A stretch of DNA of 64,000 bases from Halomonas chromatireducens (GTDB taxonomy: Bacteria; Pseudomonadota; Gammaproteobacteria; Pseudomonadales; Halomonadaceae): the NCBI RefSeq assembly GCF_001545155.1, contig NZ_CP014226.1, positions 337,467 through 401,466 of the forward strand, given 5' to 3'. The notes beneath the pieces are model-generated. The model saw nothing but the letters and a program-made list of their open reading frames with translations. It was not told the DNA's origin and did no database searches. Shown here in pieces: positions 16,742 through 25,108 of this stretch. How positions within the stretch are numbered: position 1 is the stretch's first letter; the number at the start of each line of letters is the position of its first letter. The position numbers and the translations under genes were made by a program.

Positions 16742-17995
16742 TCATGACTGCGTATATCCCTCCAGCGCGAAGGGGTTAAGAAACTGCCTGCCCCAGAGGA
16801 AGGCACGATCGACCGGGCTAAACTCGGCTTCATCGCACACGCTGTCCCACTGGTCGCGGATCGTGGCGAGTTGATGATCGATGATCGCTTTGGCTTGCAT
16901 TTGGGTCAGGCCAAGTTGCTCTGCCGCTGCCAGGCAGTGGACAAGCTGGCTGCGCCTCTCCTGCCCGTGCAGCAACATCGCTTGCGAGGCTTCGCCGCCG
17001 GTTCGTGATTGCGGGCAAATGTCATAAGCCGGTGTCAGTCGATAGGTCTCGCCATCCCAGAAGGCGGCATGGTTGCGCGCGTGATCATCGGTATTGCCGC
17101 ACAGCACGTTGAAGACGATGCGTCCGAATAGCTCGCGTAGTGATTGGTCGGGCGCGTCGAACTCCGCGCGAATGCGATGGGCGAGGTCTTCATAGCTGGC
17201 ATAGCGAGCCGCCATCTCATCCAGGCCCAGCAGTGTGAGGGCCGACAGCACGATCTTTCTGGACCATCCGCCAGCGATTCTCATCCTGTCGAAGCGCTCC
17301 ACCAGCAGTACGTCCTTGCCCAGCGAACGGGTCATTTCCACGGGGGCCACGTCGAGCCCTACCAGCTTGGCAAGTCGCATGGCAACGAATTCCGCCTTAA
17401 CCACGCTATAGAGGTCGGTGCTGGATGAGAACTTGGCCACCAGCTTGCGATTTCGGTCATTCAGCAGGGCCTGGGGGCGGGCACCGCCGATGCTGCTGCC
17501 GTGCTGGATTGCCTGTTCTAGAGCGGGGGGTAGAGGTTCTCCTGCATCGACATAGGCGGAGGCTTCCTGCAATTCCGCCAAGGTGGCGTCCTGATGCTCC
17601 CGTGGCTGGTATTCGGTGGGTGAGAGCTGGAAGTCGAGCGCGCCGATCCGATCCGACCCGGACTCAAGCAAGTACACCATCTCGTTGAAGTCGACCTCAG
17701 CGGCGCTATCGCCTGACTTGCCGGTCAGGCGGTTGATGATGACACGGCGCCCCCAGGCGTCTGGTGAGGCGTCGCGCAGGCAGGAAGGCAGCGTGCCGTC
17801 GGCCTGTTCCTGGCTACCTGGCCGCAGGGGAAGCTCGCGGGGAAAAAGACCGATGGCGTCGTCGCGTGCGAGATAGCGTCGGCCATAGGCAAAGCGATAA
17901 CGGTCCTGGTCGTCGCGCTCCACGAGACCGGCAGCGACTGGCATCGTCTGGCCGGGCAGCCAGACCCAGACATAGGCGCGTTGGCTAGAAGTCAT
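16742..17995 (-). CDS. hipA: HipA-type serine/threonine kinase toxin
   Basis: 417 residues. The N-terminal HipA_N-like beta domain is followed by the kinase core. SSIGGARPQALL near 190-201 matches the family Gly-rich/phosphate loop. NTDDHARNH near 299-307 is the catalytic loop (cf. HGDAHGKN in other HipA forms), and LTPAYDI near 320 holds the Mg-binding Asp. E. coli HipA phosphorylates glutamyl-tRNA synthetase and causes persistence; targets of other HipA types differ. Its start overlaps the 3' end of hipB by 11 bp. The absence of the HipS-type third gene points to a two-gene system. Confidence 0.9.
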   Translation of the reverse strand: MTSSQRAYVWVWLPGQTMPVAAGLVERDDQDRYRFAYGRRYLARDDAIGLFPRELPLRPGSQEQADGTLPSCLRDASPDAWGRRVIINRLTGKSGDSAAEVDFNEMVYLLESGSDRIGALDFQLSPTEYQPREHQDATLAELQEASAYVDAGEPLPPALEQAIQHGSSIGGARPQALLNDRNRKLVAKFSSSTDLYSVVKAEFVAMRLAKLVGLDVAPVEMTRSLGKDVLLVERFDRMRIAGGWSRKIVLSALTLLGLDEMAARYASYEDLAHRIRAEFDAPDQSLRELFGRIVFNVLCGNTDDHARNHAAFWDGETYRLTPAYDICPQSRTGGEASQAMLLHGQERRSQLVHCLAAAEQLGLTQMQAKAIIDHQLATIRDQWDSVCDEAEFSPVDRAFLWGRQFLNPFALEGYTQS

Positions 17996-18323
17996 CGTCG
18001 ATGGGCTCTTGCTGCTGTCGGTTGACGCGCTTGGGCAGCAACGTCAGCCGCTCCAACTGGGTGGCTTGCTCGCGCCGTAGGGTGTCGACGTTGTCGGTGA
18101 AAAGCGAGACACCGACCAGCGCGGCTGCTTCGAAGTAGGTACCGATAGCCACCCGGGGAGATCCTTTGGCCACTTGCCGGATCGTGACCACGCCGACGCC
18201 CACCCGCTCGGCGAGTTCGTCTCGGGTCCAACCCTTGCGTAGCCGCCCCTCCTCGATCAAGCCGGCGAACAGGCGCAACGAGAGGGAAGCTTGGGGGCAG
18301 AGGGTGACATGTCTGGTTTTCAT
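17985..18323 (-). CDS. hipB: HipB-type XRE antitoxin
   Basis: 112 residues. An XRE helix-turn-helix covers about 28-75 (GWTRDELAERVGVGVVTIRQVAKG), followed by a Gln/Arg-rich tail that would contact HipA. It represses its own operon in this family. An inverted repeat (CCGACA-6-TGTCGG) lies directly before the ATG, and TATACT on the coding strand ends 6 nt before the ATG, so the message may start at the A of ATG with no leader. No ribosome binding site is visible, which fits. Confidence 0.88.
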   Translation of the reverse strand: MKTRHVTLCPQASLSLRLFAGLIEEGRLRKGWTRDELAERVGVGVVTIRQVAKGSPRVAIGTYFEAAALVGVSLFTDNVDTLRREQATQLERLTLLPKRVNRQQQEPIDDDF

Positions 18324-18324
18324 T

Positions 18325-18342
18325 CCGACAGTATAGTGTCGG
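18325..18342 (-). promoter_or_regulatory. HipB operator overlapping the hipBA -10 element
   Basis: Perfect 6-bp inverted repeat CCGACA-GTATAG-TGTCGG, only 1 bp from the hipB start codon. Read on the minus strand the centre contains TATACT, a near-consensus -10 box. Confidence 0.7.
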
Positions 18343-18412
18343 TTTATGGCATTATCGATAATTTAATGTCACTGCCGCTCACCTTGCACCAGCTGTGCCG
18401 CTTTCGCTATCA

Positions 18413-18487
18413 AGCTGTCCTGATTCCGCTAGCGCTCAGCGCGCCAACAGGCCACCGGTTATCGCCTCACCCAGGCGGTCGACGGCG
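18413..18487 (-). pseudogene. Fragment of the mtnN 3' end (75-bp imperfect copy)
   Basis: Matches 15331-15405 at 71 of 75 positions on the same strand. It includes the last 17 codons and downstream bases of the MTA/SAH nucleosidase gene. The four changes are all transitions. It lies in the spacer before the LysR gene. Confidence 0.85.
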
Positions 18488-18570
18488 GGGGCGAGGATCT
18501 TGGTATAGGGTAAGCGGCAGTCGAGCGCAACAGCGTGCTCAACCCCACATCGTCACCAGGAAGATCCTTG

Positions 18571-19506
18571 ATGCTGAATCCCCGTGCGCTTGCCTACCTG
18601 AACGAAGTGATTCGTCGCGGCTCGTTGCGACGCGCTGCTGCTCACCTGAATATCGATCCCTCGGCCATCAGTCGCCAGCTCAAGCAGCTCGAGGAAGACC
18701 TGGGCGTGCGGGTATGCGAGCGCTATGGCGGCGGCATGCGCACCACGGCAGCCGGCAAGCTGCTGGTTAAGCATTTTCACGCGCAGCGCTCCGCGGAGGA
18801 GGCGGTGTTATCGCAGTTGGTTGCCTTGCAAGGCGTGGCCCGTGGTGAGGTGCGCATTGCCGTTGGTGAAGGCTTTATTGCCGATCTCATCGACGCCCCG
18901 ATGAATGCCTTCATGAACGCCTTTCCCGGCATCGAGGTGGAAATCCGCATGGCCGGTGTCAATGAGGCCATGTCGCTGCTGAAGGACAGCGAGGTGGACC
19001 TTGCCTTGCTTTATGCCCCGCCCGTCGATCCATCGCTTCACTGTCATGTCGAGACGCGTCAGCCACTGGATCTGATCGTTCCCCCCGACCACCCCCTCCT
19101 GGAACTGGTGCGTCCTCTAACGTTACGGGATTTGGCGAACTGGCCACTGGCCCTGATGGACAACCCCTTCGGGATGCGCCAGATGGTCAACATGGTGGCC
19201 CATCAGGAGCGTGTGCACCTCAAGGCCAGGTTGCATACCAATTCGGTGGCGGTGCTGAAAAACTTCGTTCGATCCGGCATCGGGGTGACCTTCATGCCGG
19301 AACTGTCGGTGCTGGATGAAATTCAGCGCGATGAAATTCGGCACCTGCCCTTGTCGTATCCCATCATGAGCGAGGCGCGGGCCCAGATAGTGAGCCTGGA
19401 CGGACGCGAGCTGAGCGTGGCCGCTCAAACCTGCCTGACCCACCTCAGCCAGGGGATGCGGTTCTTCCGCGGCGATGCGCCAAGGCTGTTGGCCGAGCAG
19501 GCCTGA
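18571..19506 (+). CDS. LysR-family transcriptional regulator (TRAP operon)
   Basis: 311 residues from the ATG at 18571, which has AGGAAG upstream. An in-frame ATG at 18535 lacks family-like residues. The helix-turn-helix (RRGSLRRAAAHLNIDPSAISRQLKQLEEDLG) spans about 12-42, followed by the periplasmic-binding-like effector domain. It lies about 90 bp upstream of the TRAP solute-binding gene in the same direction. LysR proteins usually act on adjacent genes, so control of the TRAP/dipeptidase operon is likely. Confidence 0.88.
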   Translation: MLNPRALAYLNEVIRRGSLRRAAAHLNIDPSAISRQLKQLEEDLGVRVCERYGGGMRTTAAGKLLVKHFHAQRSAEEAVLSQLVALQGVARGEVRIAVGEGFIADLIDAPMNAFMNAFPGIEVEIRMAGVNEAMSLLKDSEVDLALLYAPPVDPSLHCHVETRQPLDLIVPPDHPLLELVRPLTLRDLANWPLALMDNPFGMRQMVNMVAHQERVHLKARLHTNSVAVLKNFVRSGIGVTFMPELSVLDEIQRDEIRHLPLSYPIMSEARAQIVSLDGRELSVAAQTCLTHLSQGMRFFRGDAPRLLAEQA

Positions 19507-19598
19507 TCGTTGCTTTTTTAACAACGCTTTGGGTATTGCATAGTCAACGGATCAATTCATACCCTGCTAATGTCTTTCCAATAACAAGGAGCTTGTCG

Positions 19599-20636
19599 AT
19601 GACCGTCTCGAAGCCTTTTCCGCTGACTGCCCTGGCGTCTGCCTGCCTGCTGGGCAGCGTGCTGCTCACCGGCCAGGCCATGGCCGCGACCACCATCAAC
19701 CTGAGCTACAACGGCGCACCCGATCCCGACAAGAACGCCGTGCACGTCTTTGCCACCAACCTCAAGGAGCTGGTAGAAGACAAGACCGGTGGCGAAATCC
19801 AGTTGGAACTCTATCCCAACAGCATGCTGGGGGAAGAAGAGGACCGCATGGAGCAGACCATGAATACGCCCAAGCTGAACGTGGCGTCGTTCGCAGGCGT
19901 CTCCCCGCTGGTCGATGAAATCTTCGTCAGTGCGATTCCGTTCCTGTTCGATGACTTCGACGACGCTCGTGCCTTCTTCGATGAGGGCGACTACTGGCGT
20001 GAGGTCGAGGCGACGCTCAAAGAGCGTGCCGGTGTCGATATGCTGGCGGTGGTAGAGGAGGGGGGCTTCCTGGCCTTCACCAATAACGAGAAGCCGATCA
20101 CCCATCCCGATGATTTCGAGGGGCTACGTTTCCGTGCCATGGATCCCAGCCAGGTCGCCCTGTACGAATCCTTCGGGGCATCTGGCACACCGATTCCCTG
20201 GACCGAAGTGTACATGTCGCTGCGCACCGGCGTGGCCGACGGCCAGATGAACCCGCCGATGTACATCATCCTGGGCAGCCTCTACGAGGTGCAGGACTAC
20301 CTGACGCTGGCCAACATCCAGTACTCCAACCAGTTCCTGGTCGGCAACAGCCAGATGATCGAAGGCTGGGAGGACGACGTGCGTGACGCCTTCATGGAAG
20401 CCGTTGCCGAGGCCAACCATAACGCCCGCGTTCACAACGAGTCGCAGGTGGAGGAGCGTATCGCCTTCCTCGAAGAGCAGGGCATGGAGGTGATCCGCCC
20501 CTCAGAGGACGATCTGGCAGCCTTCCGTGACATTGGCCAGCCGGCCTACCTTGAGTGGCTGGCCGAACGTGGCATCGAGCAGCGCTGGATCGACATGGCG
20601 CTCGAGGACGCCGGCATGAGCCACCTGATCGACTGA
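19599..20636 (+). CDS. dctP: TRAP transporter solute-binding protein (DctP family)
   Basis: 345 residues from the ATG at 19599 (AAGGAG 8 nt upstream). The signal peptide is cut near GQAMA-ATT, about residue 28. The DctP fold is shown by ELVEDKTGGEIQLELYPNS, FRAMDPSQVALYESFGASG with the family Arg that binds the substrate carboxylate, PIPWTEVYMSLRTGVADGQ, and NQFLVGN. It captures a carboxylate-bearing solute in the periplasm for the DctQM permease. A hairpin with T-run after the stop probably lowers expression of the permease genes relative to this one. Confidence 0.92.
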   Translation: MTVSKPFPLTALASACLLGSVLLTGQAMAATTINLSYNGAPDPDKNAVHVFATNLKELVEDKTGGEIQLELYPNSMLGEEEDRMEQTMNTPKLNVASFAGVSPLVDEIFVSAIPFLFDDFDDARAFFDEGDYWREVEATLKERAGVDMLAVVEEGGFLAFTNNEKPITHPDDFEGLRFRAMDPSQVALYESFGASGTPIPWTEVYMSLRTGVADGQMNPPMYIILGSLYEVQDYLTLANIQYSNQFLVGNSQMIEGWEDDVRDAFMEAVAEANHNARVHNESQVEERIAFLEEQGMEVIRPSEDDLAAFRDIGQPAYLEWLAERGIEQRWIDMALEDAGMSHLID

Positions 20637-20654
20637 TTCCAGCGGGTTTCCTTC

Positions 20655-20678
20655 GGGGCCGGGCACTCGGCCCCTTTT
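20655..20678 (+). terminator. Intercistronic terminator between dctP and dctQ
   Basis: GGGGCCG-GGCACT-CGGCCCC followed by TTTT, 18 bp after the dctP stop and 18 bp before the dctQ start. It is probably a partial terminator that keeps the binding protein in excess. Confidence 0.75.
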
Positions 20679-20695
20679 CACCACAGGACCTTTCC

Positions 20696-21190
20696 ATGTC
20701 GTCACTGCGCCATCGCGTGCTGGCGATCAGCCGACCTTTGTCGCTGACAATCGCCGCCAGCCTGCTGCTGATCAACCTGGGCGTCATCCTCTTTGGCGTC
20801 TTCATGCGCTACTTCGCCGGTGGCGCACCGATCTGGACCGATGAACTCGCCCGGTTTCTCATCATCGGCACCGTCATGCTCGCCGCTGGTGCTGTCTGGG
20901 TAGAGGGGGGCCATATGCGTGTCGCGCTGATCGAGCGACTGCTGCCGCCTGCTCTGACTCGCCTGCTGAATATCTACCAGTGGCTGCTGACCCTTGGCAT
21001 TGCGCTGGGAGGCGCCTGGGTCAGCTACCGCTACGCCCACTCTGTCAGCATGTTCACCACCTCGGGGCTGGGCGTCAGCCGCACGGTACCGCTCATGTCG
21101 CTGCCCATCGGCTTTGCCCTGCTGGCCTGGCATGTGCTCTGGTATGGCCCCGCTCCCCTGCGGGTCGCGACGGAGGACGCCGCATCATGA
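20696..21190 (+). CDS. dctQ: TRAP transporter small permease (DctQ family)
   Basis: 164 residues with four hydrophobic helices. The start at 20696 has CAGGA upstream. The family motif WTDELARFLIIGTVMLAAG is near residues 43-61. DctQ forms the inner-membrane complex with DctM. The stop and the dctM start overlap (ATGA). Confidence 0.92.
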   Translation: MSSLRHRVLAISRPLSLTIAASLLLINLGVILFGVFMRYFAGGAPIWTDELARFLIIGTVMLAAGAVWVEGGHMRVALIERLLPPALTRLLNIYQWLLTLGIALGGAWVSYRYAHSVSMFTTSGLGVSRTVPLMSLPIGFALLAWHVLWYGPAPLRVATEDAAS

Positions 21191-22464
21191 TCCTGACCAT
21201 GCTGGTAGTATTTCTGGGCCATGTGCTGCTCGGCCTGCCCTTGTTCATCGCGCTGCTGACGACGGCGCTGGTCGGCTTCTTCTTCGTCGACCCGAGCATG
21301 ATCCCGCGCATGATGCCTCAGCAGTTTTTTGGGGGCATCAATGTCTTCTCGCTGATGGCGATTCCACTGTTCATCCTGGCGGGTAACCTGATGAACGTCA
21401 GTGGGCTGACCGAGCGCCTGATGGGGTTGGCCCGCCTGCTGGTGGGGCACTTCCGCGGGGGCATGGGGCACGTCAACGTCGTCTCCAGCGTGTTCTTTGC
21501 CGGCGTCAATGGGTCGGCGGTGGCCGACACCTCGGCGCTGGGCTCGCTGCTGGTACCGGCCATGGAACGTGAAGGCTACTCGCGCGCCTTCGCGGCTGGT
21601 CTCACGGCGGGCAGCTCGCTGATCGGGCCCATCATTCCTCCCAGTATCTTCATGATTCTCTACGCGTCGCTGACCAACACCTCGGTGGGGGACCTGTTCC
21701 TGGCCGGGGTGATCCCGGGCCTGCTGCTGGGAGTGGCGTTCATGACAATGAACGCCTGGTATGCGTGGCGCAACGGCCTGCCGAAGCGCGGCCAGTTGCC
21801 GAAGGCCAAGGAGCTGGGTCTGGCAGCGGTCGCCGCCCTGCCGGCACTGGTGGCGCCATTCATCATCGTGGCGGGCATCGTCATGGGCTTTGTCACACCG
21901 ACCGAGTCGGGTGCCTTGACCGCCCTGTATGTCGCGCTGTGTGGCATCGTGCTGGGAGGGCTCAGGCTGCCTCAATTCTGGCAGGCGATTGTCGATACCT
22001 CGCGTCTCACCTCGGCGATCTTCCTGATCATGGCGGCATCGGCCACCATCAGCTGGCTACTCTCCTACGCCCAGGTACCGGCGCAGTTCGTCTCACTGCT
22101 CTCGCCCTATATCGATAACGCCTTCTTGATCCTGCTGATGCTCAGCGGCATCACCTTCATCACCGGGATGTTCATGGAGGAGGTCTCGTCGCTGATGCTG
22201 CTCACGCCGATCTTTACGCCGGTCGCCATGATGGCCGGGATCGACCCCGTGCATCTGGGCATCGTCATAACGCTCAACATTACCATCGCCCTGATCACGC
22301 CACCCATGGGGGCCTGCGTGTTCGTGGCAGCGGCAGTCAGCCGGCTGGAGATCGTCTCGCTGTTTCGGACCATCTGGCCGTTCGTGTTGACGGCCATCGC
22401 GGTCCAACTGCTGCTGATCCTGTTCCCGCCGCTCACCTTGTGGCTGCCTAATGTCCTTGGATAA
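21187..22464 (+). CDS. dctM: TRAP transporter large permease (DctM family)
   Basis: 425 residues and about 12 hydrophobic segments. Family marks: FGGINVFSLMAIPLFILAGNLMN, NGSAVADTSALGSLLVPAM, PIIPPSIFMILYAS, and ITPPMGACVFVAAAV near the C-terminus. It moves the solute with sodium ions. The start overlaps dctQ by 4 bp. The end overlaps the following dipeptidase gene if that starts at 22451. Confidence 0.93.
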   Translation: MILTMLVVFLGHVLLGLPLFIALLTTALVGFFFVDPSMIPRMMPQQFFGGINVFSLMAIPLFILAGNLMNVSGLTERLMGLARLLVGHFRGGMGHVNVVSSVFFAGVNGSAVADTSALGSLLVPAMEREGYSRAFAAGLTAGSSLIGPIIPPSIFMILYASLTNTSVGDLFLAGVIPGLLLGVAFMTMNAWYAWRNGLPKRGQLPKAKELGLAAVAALPALVAPFIIVAGIVMGFVTPTESGALTALYVALCGIVLGGLRLPQFWQAIVDTSRLTSAIFLIMAASATISWLLSYAQVPAQFVSLLSPYIDNAFLILLMLSGITFITGMFMEEVSSLMLLTPIFTPVAMMAGIDPVHLGIVITLNITIALITPPMGACVFVAAAVSRLEIVSLFRTIWPFVLTAIAVQLLLILFPPLTLWLPNVLG

Positions 22465-23248
22465 GACCATGCCGACCTCCAACTCCCCAACTGCCGACGG
22501 CATCCCATTGCACAGGGTCCCCAGCCTGGACGCTCCCGAGTGGGAGCGTGTGTCGGCGCTCCCGATCACCGAATGCGGTGAGCGTCTCATTCCGATGAGT
22601 CTCGCACCCGAACCCATCAAGGTATTCCCCGCCTATGCTCGCTTGGGCATCCCCGGCGCCGTGCCCGAGTGCTTCGTGCGCGAAGGGGTCTATCGGGCGC
22701 TGCTTCAGGCCGCCCGGCGGCTACCCGAGGGAATCGGCATGGTGGTGCTCGATGGCTGGCGGCCGTGGCGCGTGCAGCAGTATCTGTTCGATACGCTGCA
22801 TGAAGCGATCCACCATCATCATCCGTCTCTCGACGAGGGTGAGCTCATGGTGCGTACGCGTGAGTTCGTGTCGCTGCCGAGTCGCGACCCGCTGGCGCCG
22901 AGCCCGCATCTGACCGGCGGCGCCGTGGATGTCACCCTCTGCGATGCCGACGGCATGCCCCTCGACATGGGCACGCAGTTCGACGAGGCCATTCCGGCCT
23001 CGCATACCGATCACCTCGAGACGCTGAAGGCTCCGAGCGCGGCACAGCGCCAGGCGCGTGACAACCGCCGTCTGCTCTACCACGTGATGCATGAAGCGGG
23101 TTTTACCAACCTGCCCAGCGAGTGGTGGCACTACGATTTCGGCGATCAGCTCTGGGCCCACTACAGTGGGGGCGGTGTCGCCCGTTACGGCCCGGCCGAG
23201 CTCGACACGATCGAAAACCGCTGGCGCCGGCAGTTTGCAGATGGGTAG
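22451..23248 (+). CDS. ddpX: D-alanyl-D-alanine dipeptidase (VanX/DdpX family)
   Basis: 265 residues, or 259 if started at the ATG at 22469. Zinc ligands fit VanX: His153 and Asp160 in SPHLTGGAVDV, and His227 in EWWHY. The catalytic Glu224 is present, as is the Arg of GWRP (104). Spacing 7 and 3 between the ligands equals that in VanX. VanX-type enzymes cut D-Ala-D-Ala. No signal peptide is visible, so it should act in the cytoplasm on an imported dipeptide, as E. coli DdpX does with the Ddp ABC transporter. Here the transporter is a TRAP system, translationally coupled to this gene. Vancomycin resistance is unlikely because no vanHA or ligase gene is nearby. Confidence 0.9.
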   Translation: MSLDKTMPTSNSPTADGIPLHRVPSLDAPEWERVSALPITECGERLIPMSLAPEPIKVFPAYARLGIPGAVPECFVREGVYRALLQAARRLPEGIGMVVLDGWRPWRVQQYLFDTLHEAIHHHHPSLDEGELMVRTREFVSLPSRDPLAPSPHLTGGAVDVTLCDADGMPLDMGTQFDEAIPASHTDHLETLKAPSAAQRQARDNRRLLYHVMHEAGFTNLPSEWWHYDFGDQLWAHYSGGGVARYGPAELDTIENRWRRQFADG

Positions 23249-23368
23249 CGTTTACCATCAGCGACGATCATTCGTGACCCCTCGCGTGATAGCTAAGACT
23301 TGACCGCGGTGAAGCGAGCTGCGAGGTTTTGCCCATCGCACTATGAGGTGAACGCAAGGCATCATCCA

Positions 23369-23805
23369 TTAATCCAACTGGCCTGGCAGCGTCTTGCCTG
23401 GCGCGCTTTTCAGCATGCCGGTGCCAACGACCACCGCTTTTCCAGCAATCCGAATCACCCAGTCACTCCCATCGAAGCCGGCGCTGGCAAAGATCTGGCT
23501 AGGCCGCCCCATCTCGACGCCCTGGTGAATGTCCCAGCGGTACGAGCCGGTTGTTCCGCTGCTGACGGCCAGATGGCCAGCCAGGGCTGAGGCGGCACTG
23601 CCGGTAGCGGGGTCTTCACGCCTGCCGCCCTGGCCTGAGAACATCCGGGTCCGGATGGAACCCTCATCACTGCTGGTATTTTCCGTCACGTACAGGTAGA
23701 TCTGAGCGAAGCCGCTAGGTGTTATCCACTCTGACCAGACATGGGCCGAGGGCTGCGCCCGCCTCAACGCTTCGAGCGAATCGAGTTCGATCAAATGGTA
23801 AGGCA
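23369..23805 (-). pseudogene. PhzF-family C-terminal half, 5' end lost
   Basis: About 145 codons encode PhzF-family (phenazine-biosynthesis-like epimerase/isomerase) C-terminal motifs: REDPATGSAASALAGHL and QGVEMGRPS. The upstream half, including the catalytic Glu region, is missing. At 23806 the sequence switches abruptly to the exact copy of the ABM gene 5' end. That copy reads out of frame into the PhzF part and stops after about 35 codons, so no fusion protein is expected. The open frame continues upstream to 24079 only in a meaningless frame. Confidence 0.85.
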
Positions 23806-23951
23806 GCCCTGCAGGTGGCTCTCCCGCTCCAGCCAGATCTGCTCGAACTCCTCCACTCTCTCGGGGTTGACCCGAAAACGGTTCATGGCGATGAACACGA
23901 TAATGCTCCTTGCGGTCAGGCGGCTGATGGTGACCGTTTGACGATGACACC
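23806..23951 (-). repeat. 146-bp exact direct repeat, copy 2 (ABM leader and 5' end)
   Basis: Identical to 16269-16414. It carries the ABM ribosome binding site, GTG and 31 codons, joined to the truncated phzF-type gene. The bases just beyond (to about 23970) still show weak similarity to copy 1 (AAGGGGCAAG vs GAGGGGCAAG). Confidence 0.95.
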
Positions 23952-24050
23952 GACGTCGACAAGGGGCAAGGGCATCGGCATTCACCGCGAAAGTGGCGCT
24001 CGATACTGAAACGGGTATCGTAAGCGAAAGCCACCGGGGAGAAGAGGCCG

Positions 24051-24449
24051 ATGCTCAAGGGAAGCTGCCTGTGCGGCAAGGTCCGCTACGAAGTCAGCGG
24101 AGAAATTGATGAAGTTTCGATGTGCCACTGCAAGCAGTGCCAGAAGGCCCAGGGCTCCGCCTTCGCCGCCGTGGCGCCGATCCGCTCGGCCGACTTTCGC
24201 ATCACCCAGGGTGCGGAATACCTCAAGCAGTACCGCGCCACGTCCAACAAGGCGCGGGTGTTCTGCGCCGAATGCGGCAGTCCGCTCTACAGCGCCCGAG
24301 ACGACCGACCCGAAGCCAAGCGGCTACGGCTGGGTACCCTGGATACGCCGATATCACCCAGCAAGCGCTACCACGCCTGGGTCTCGTCCAAGGCGGAGTG
24401 GTTCGATCTCGAAGACGCGCTGCCGAAGTACCCTGAATCCTCCCGTTGA
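24051..24449 (+). CDS. GFA-family protein (Cys-rich, zinc-binding)
   Basis: 132 residues. SCLCGKVRYEV (5-15), MCHCKQCQKAQG (about 24-35) and VFCAECGSPLY (about 71-81) are the three Cys groups of the GFA/CENP-V fold that bind two zinc ions. The family was named for glutathione-dependent formaldehyde activation, but most members have unknown roles. The length is normal. The start codon has a weak site (AAGAGGCC). It stands alone between two decayed regions. Confidence 0.9.
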   Translation: MLKGSCLCGKVRYEVSGEIDEVSMCHCKQCQKAQGSAFAAVAPIRSADFRITQGAEYLKQYRATSNKARVFCAECGSPLYSARDDRPEAKRLRLGTLDTPISPSKRYHAWVSSKAEWFDLEDALPKYPESSR

Positions 24450-24629
24450 ACCCGCAGGGTGCCAGCACAGGCGTTCAATATATCGAGCTGGACTGCCAGC
24501 AGTTGCCTCGGCATAGTGCTGTTTGGCGGGTCTGGCAGTGAAATATTTGCGACACGGGCGACAGCTCCAGACCGGTGTCCGGTACCTCCGGACAATATCC
24601 CAGGAGGCAGTTTTATCGCGATCATGGAG

Positions 24630-24969
24630 CGGTGAGCGATTACTCAATGGTGGGTGAGCGAGTATGGCGGTGCCATAAAGGATACCGACGGCAACGTGAT
24701 CTACCTGGAAGGCGTTGTGACGGACATTCAGTCGCGCAAGCAGAACGAAGAACAGTTGACGGCGCTTAGCAGGAACATGGCCAAGGAGACTGAACAGATC
24801 GTCAGCGCATTGAAAATGCTGCAGCTGCTGAGCATCAATGCAGGTATCGAGGCGGCGCGTGCCGGTGAGGCGGGCAAGGGTTTTCCGTCGTGGCAGATAT
24901 GACGACACCAGCAGCTCAGCGAAAACGATCACCGACCTGATGAAGCGGCTGGACCAGTTGAAGATGTAA
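24630..24969 (+). pseudogene. Decayed PAS-chemoreceptor fragment
   Basis: Residues of a PAS C-terminal half (WWVSEYGGAIKDTDGNVIYL, then VVTDIQSRKQNEEQL) run into a shortened signalling tip (LLSINAGIEAARAGEAGKGF). One T is missing after GKGF, shifting the frame from the expected SVVAD, and about 20 codons are then lost before a tail reading TSSSAKTITDLMKRLDQLKM and TAA. No start or sensor is left. The deletion between SALKM and LLSINA removes about a helix turn set. A hairpin (TGTCCGG / CCGGACA, 24576-24594) precedes it. Confidence 0.82.
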
Positions 24970-25108
24970 CGTACCCATTGTCCCGCCGCGGCCAGGGACG
25001 GTCGCCGGCTCTGGATGCACTCCAACGCTGGCGCAACGCCAGTTGGCGACACTTGCCAGGCCAGGTGGTTACTGTAAAGGTAGTGAAAATATCGCCGCGG
25101 ATGATCCC

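Noticed and set aside
21031..21975. 314-codon minus-strand frame over dctQM
   Set aside because: Composition rich in Gln/His/Arg without domains; DctQ and DctM motifs are clear on the plus strand.
22451..23248. Vancomycin-resistance gene
   Set aside because: The dipeptidase is VanX-like, but no vanH, vanA-type ligase or vanRS is present. The link to a TRAP transporter points to nutrition.
24576..24594. TGTCCGG/CCGGACA hairpin as terminator
   Set aside because: No T-run and more than 120 bp after the GFA stop.
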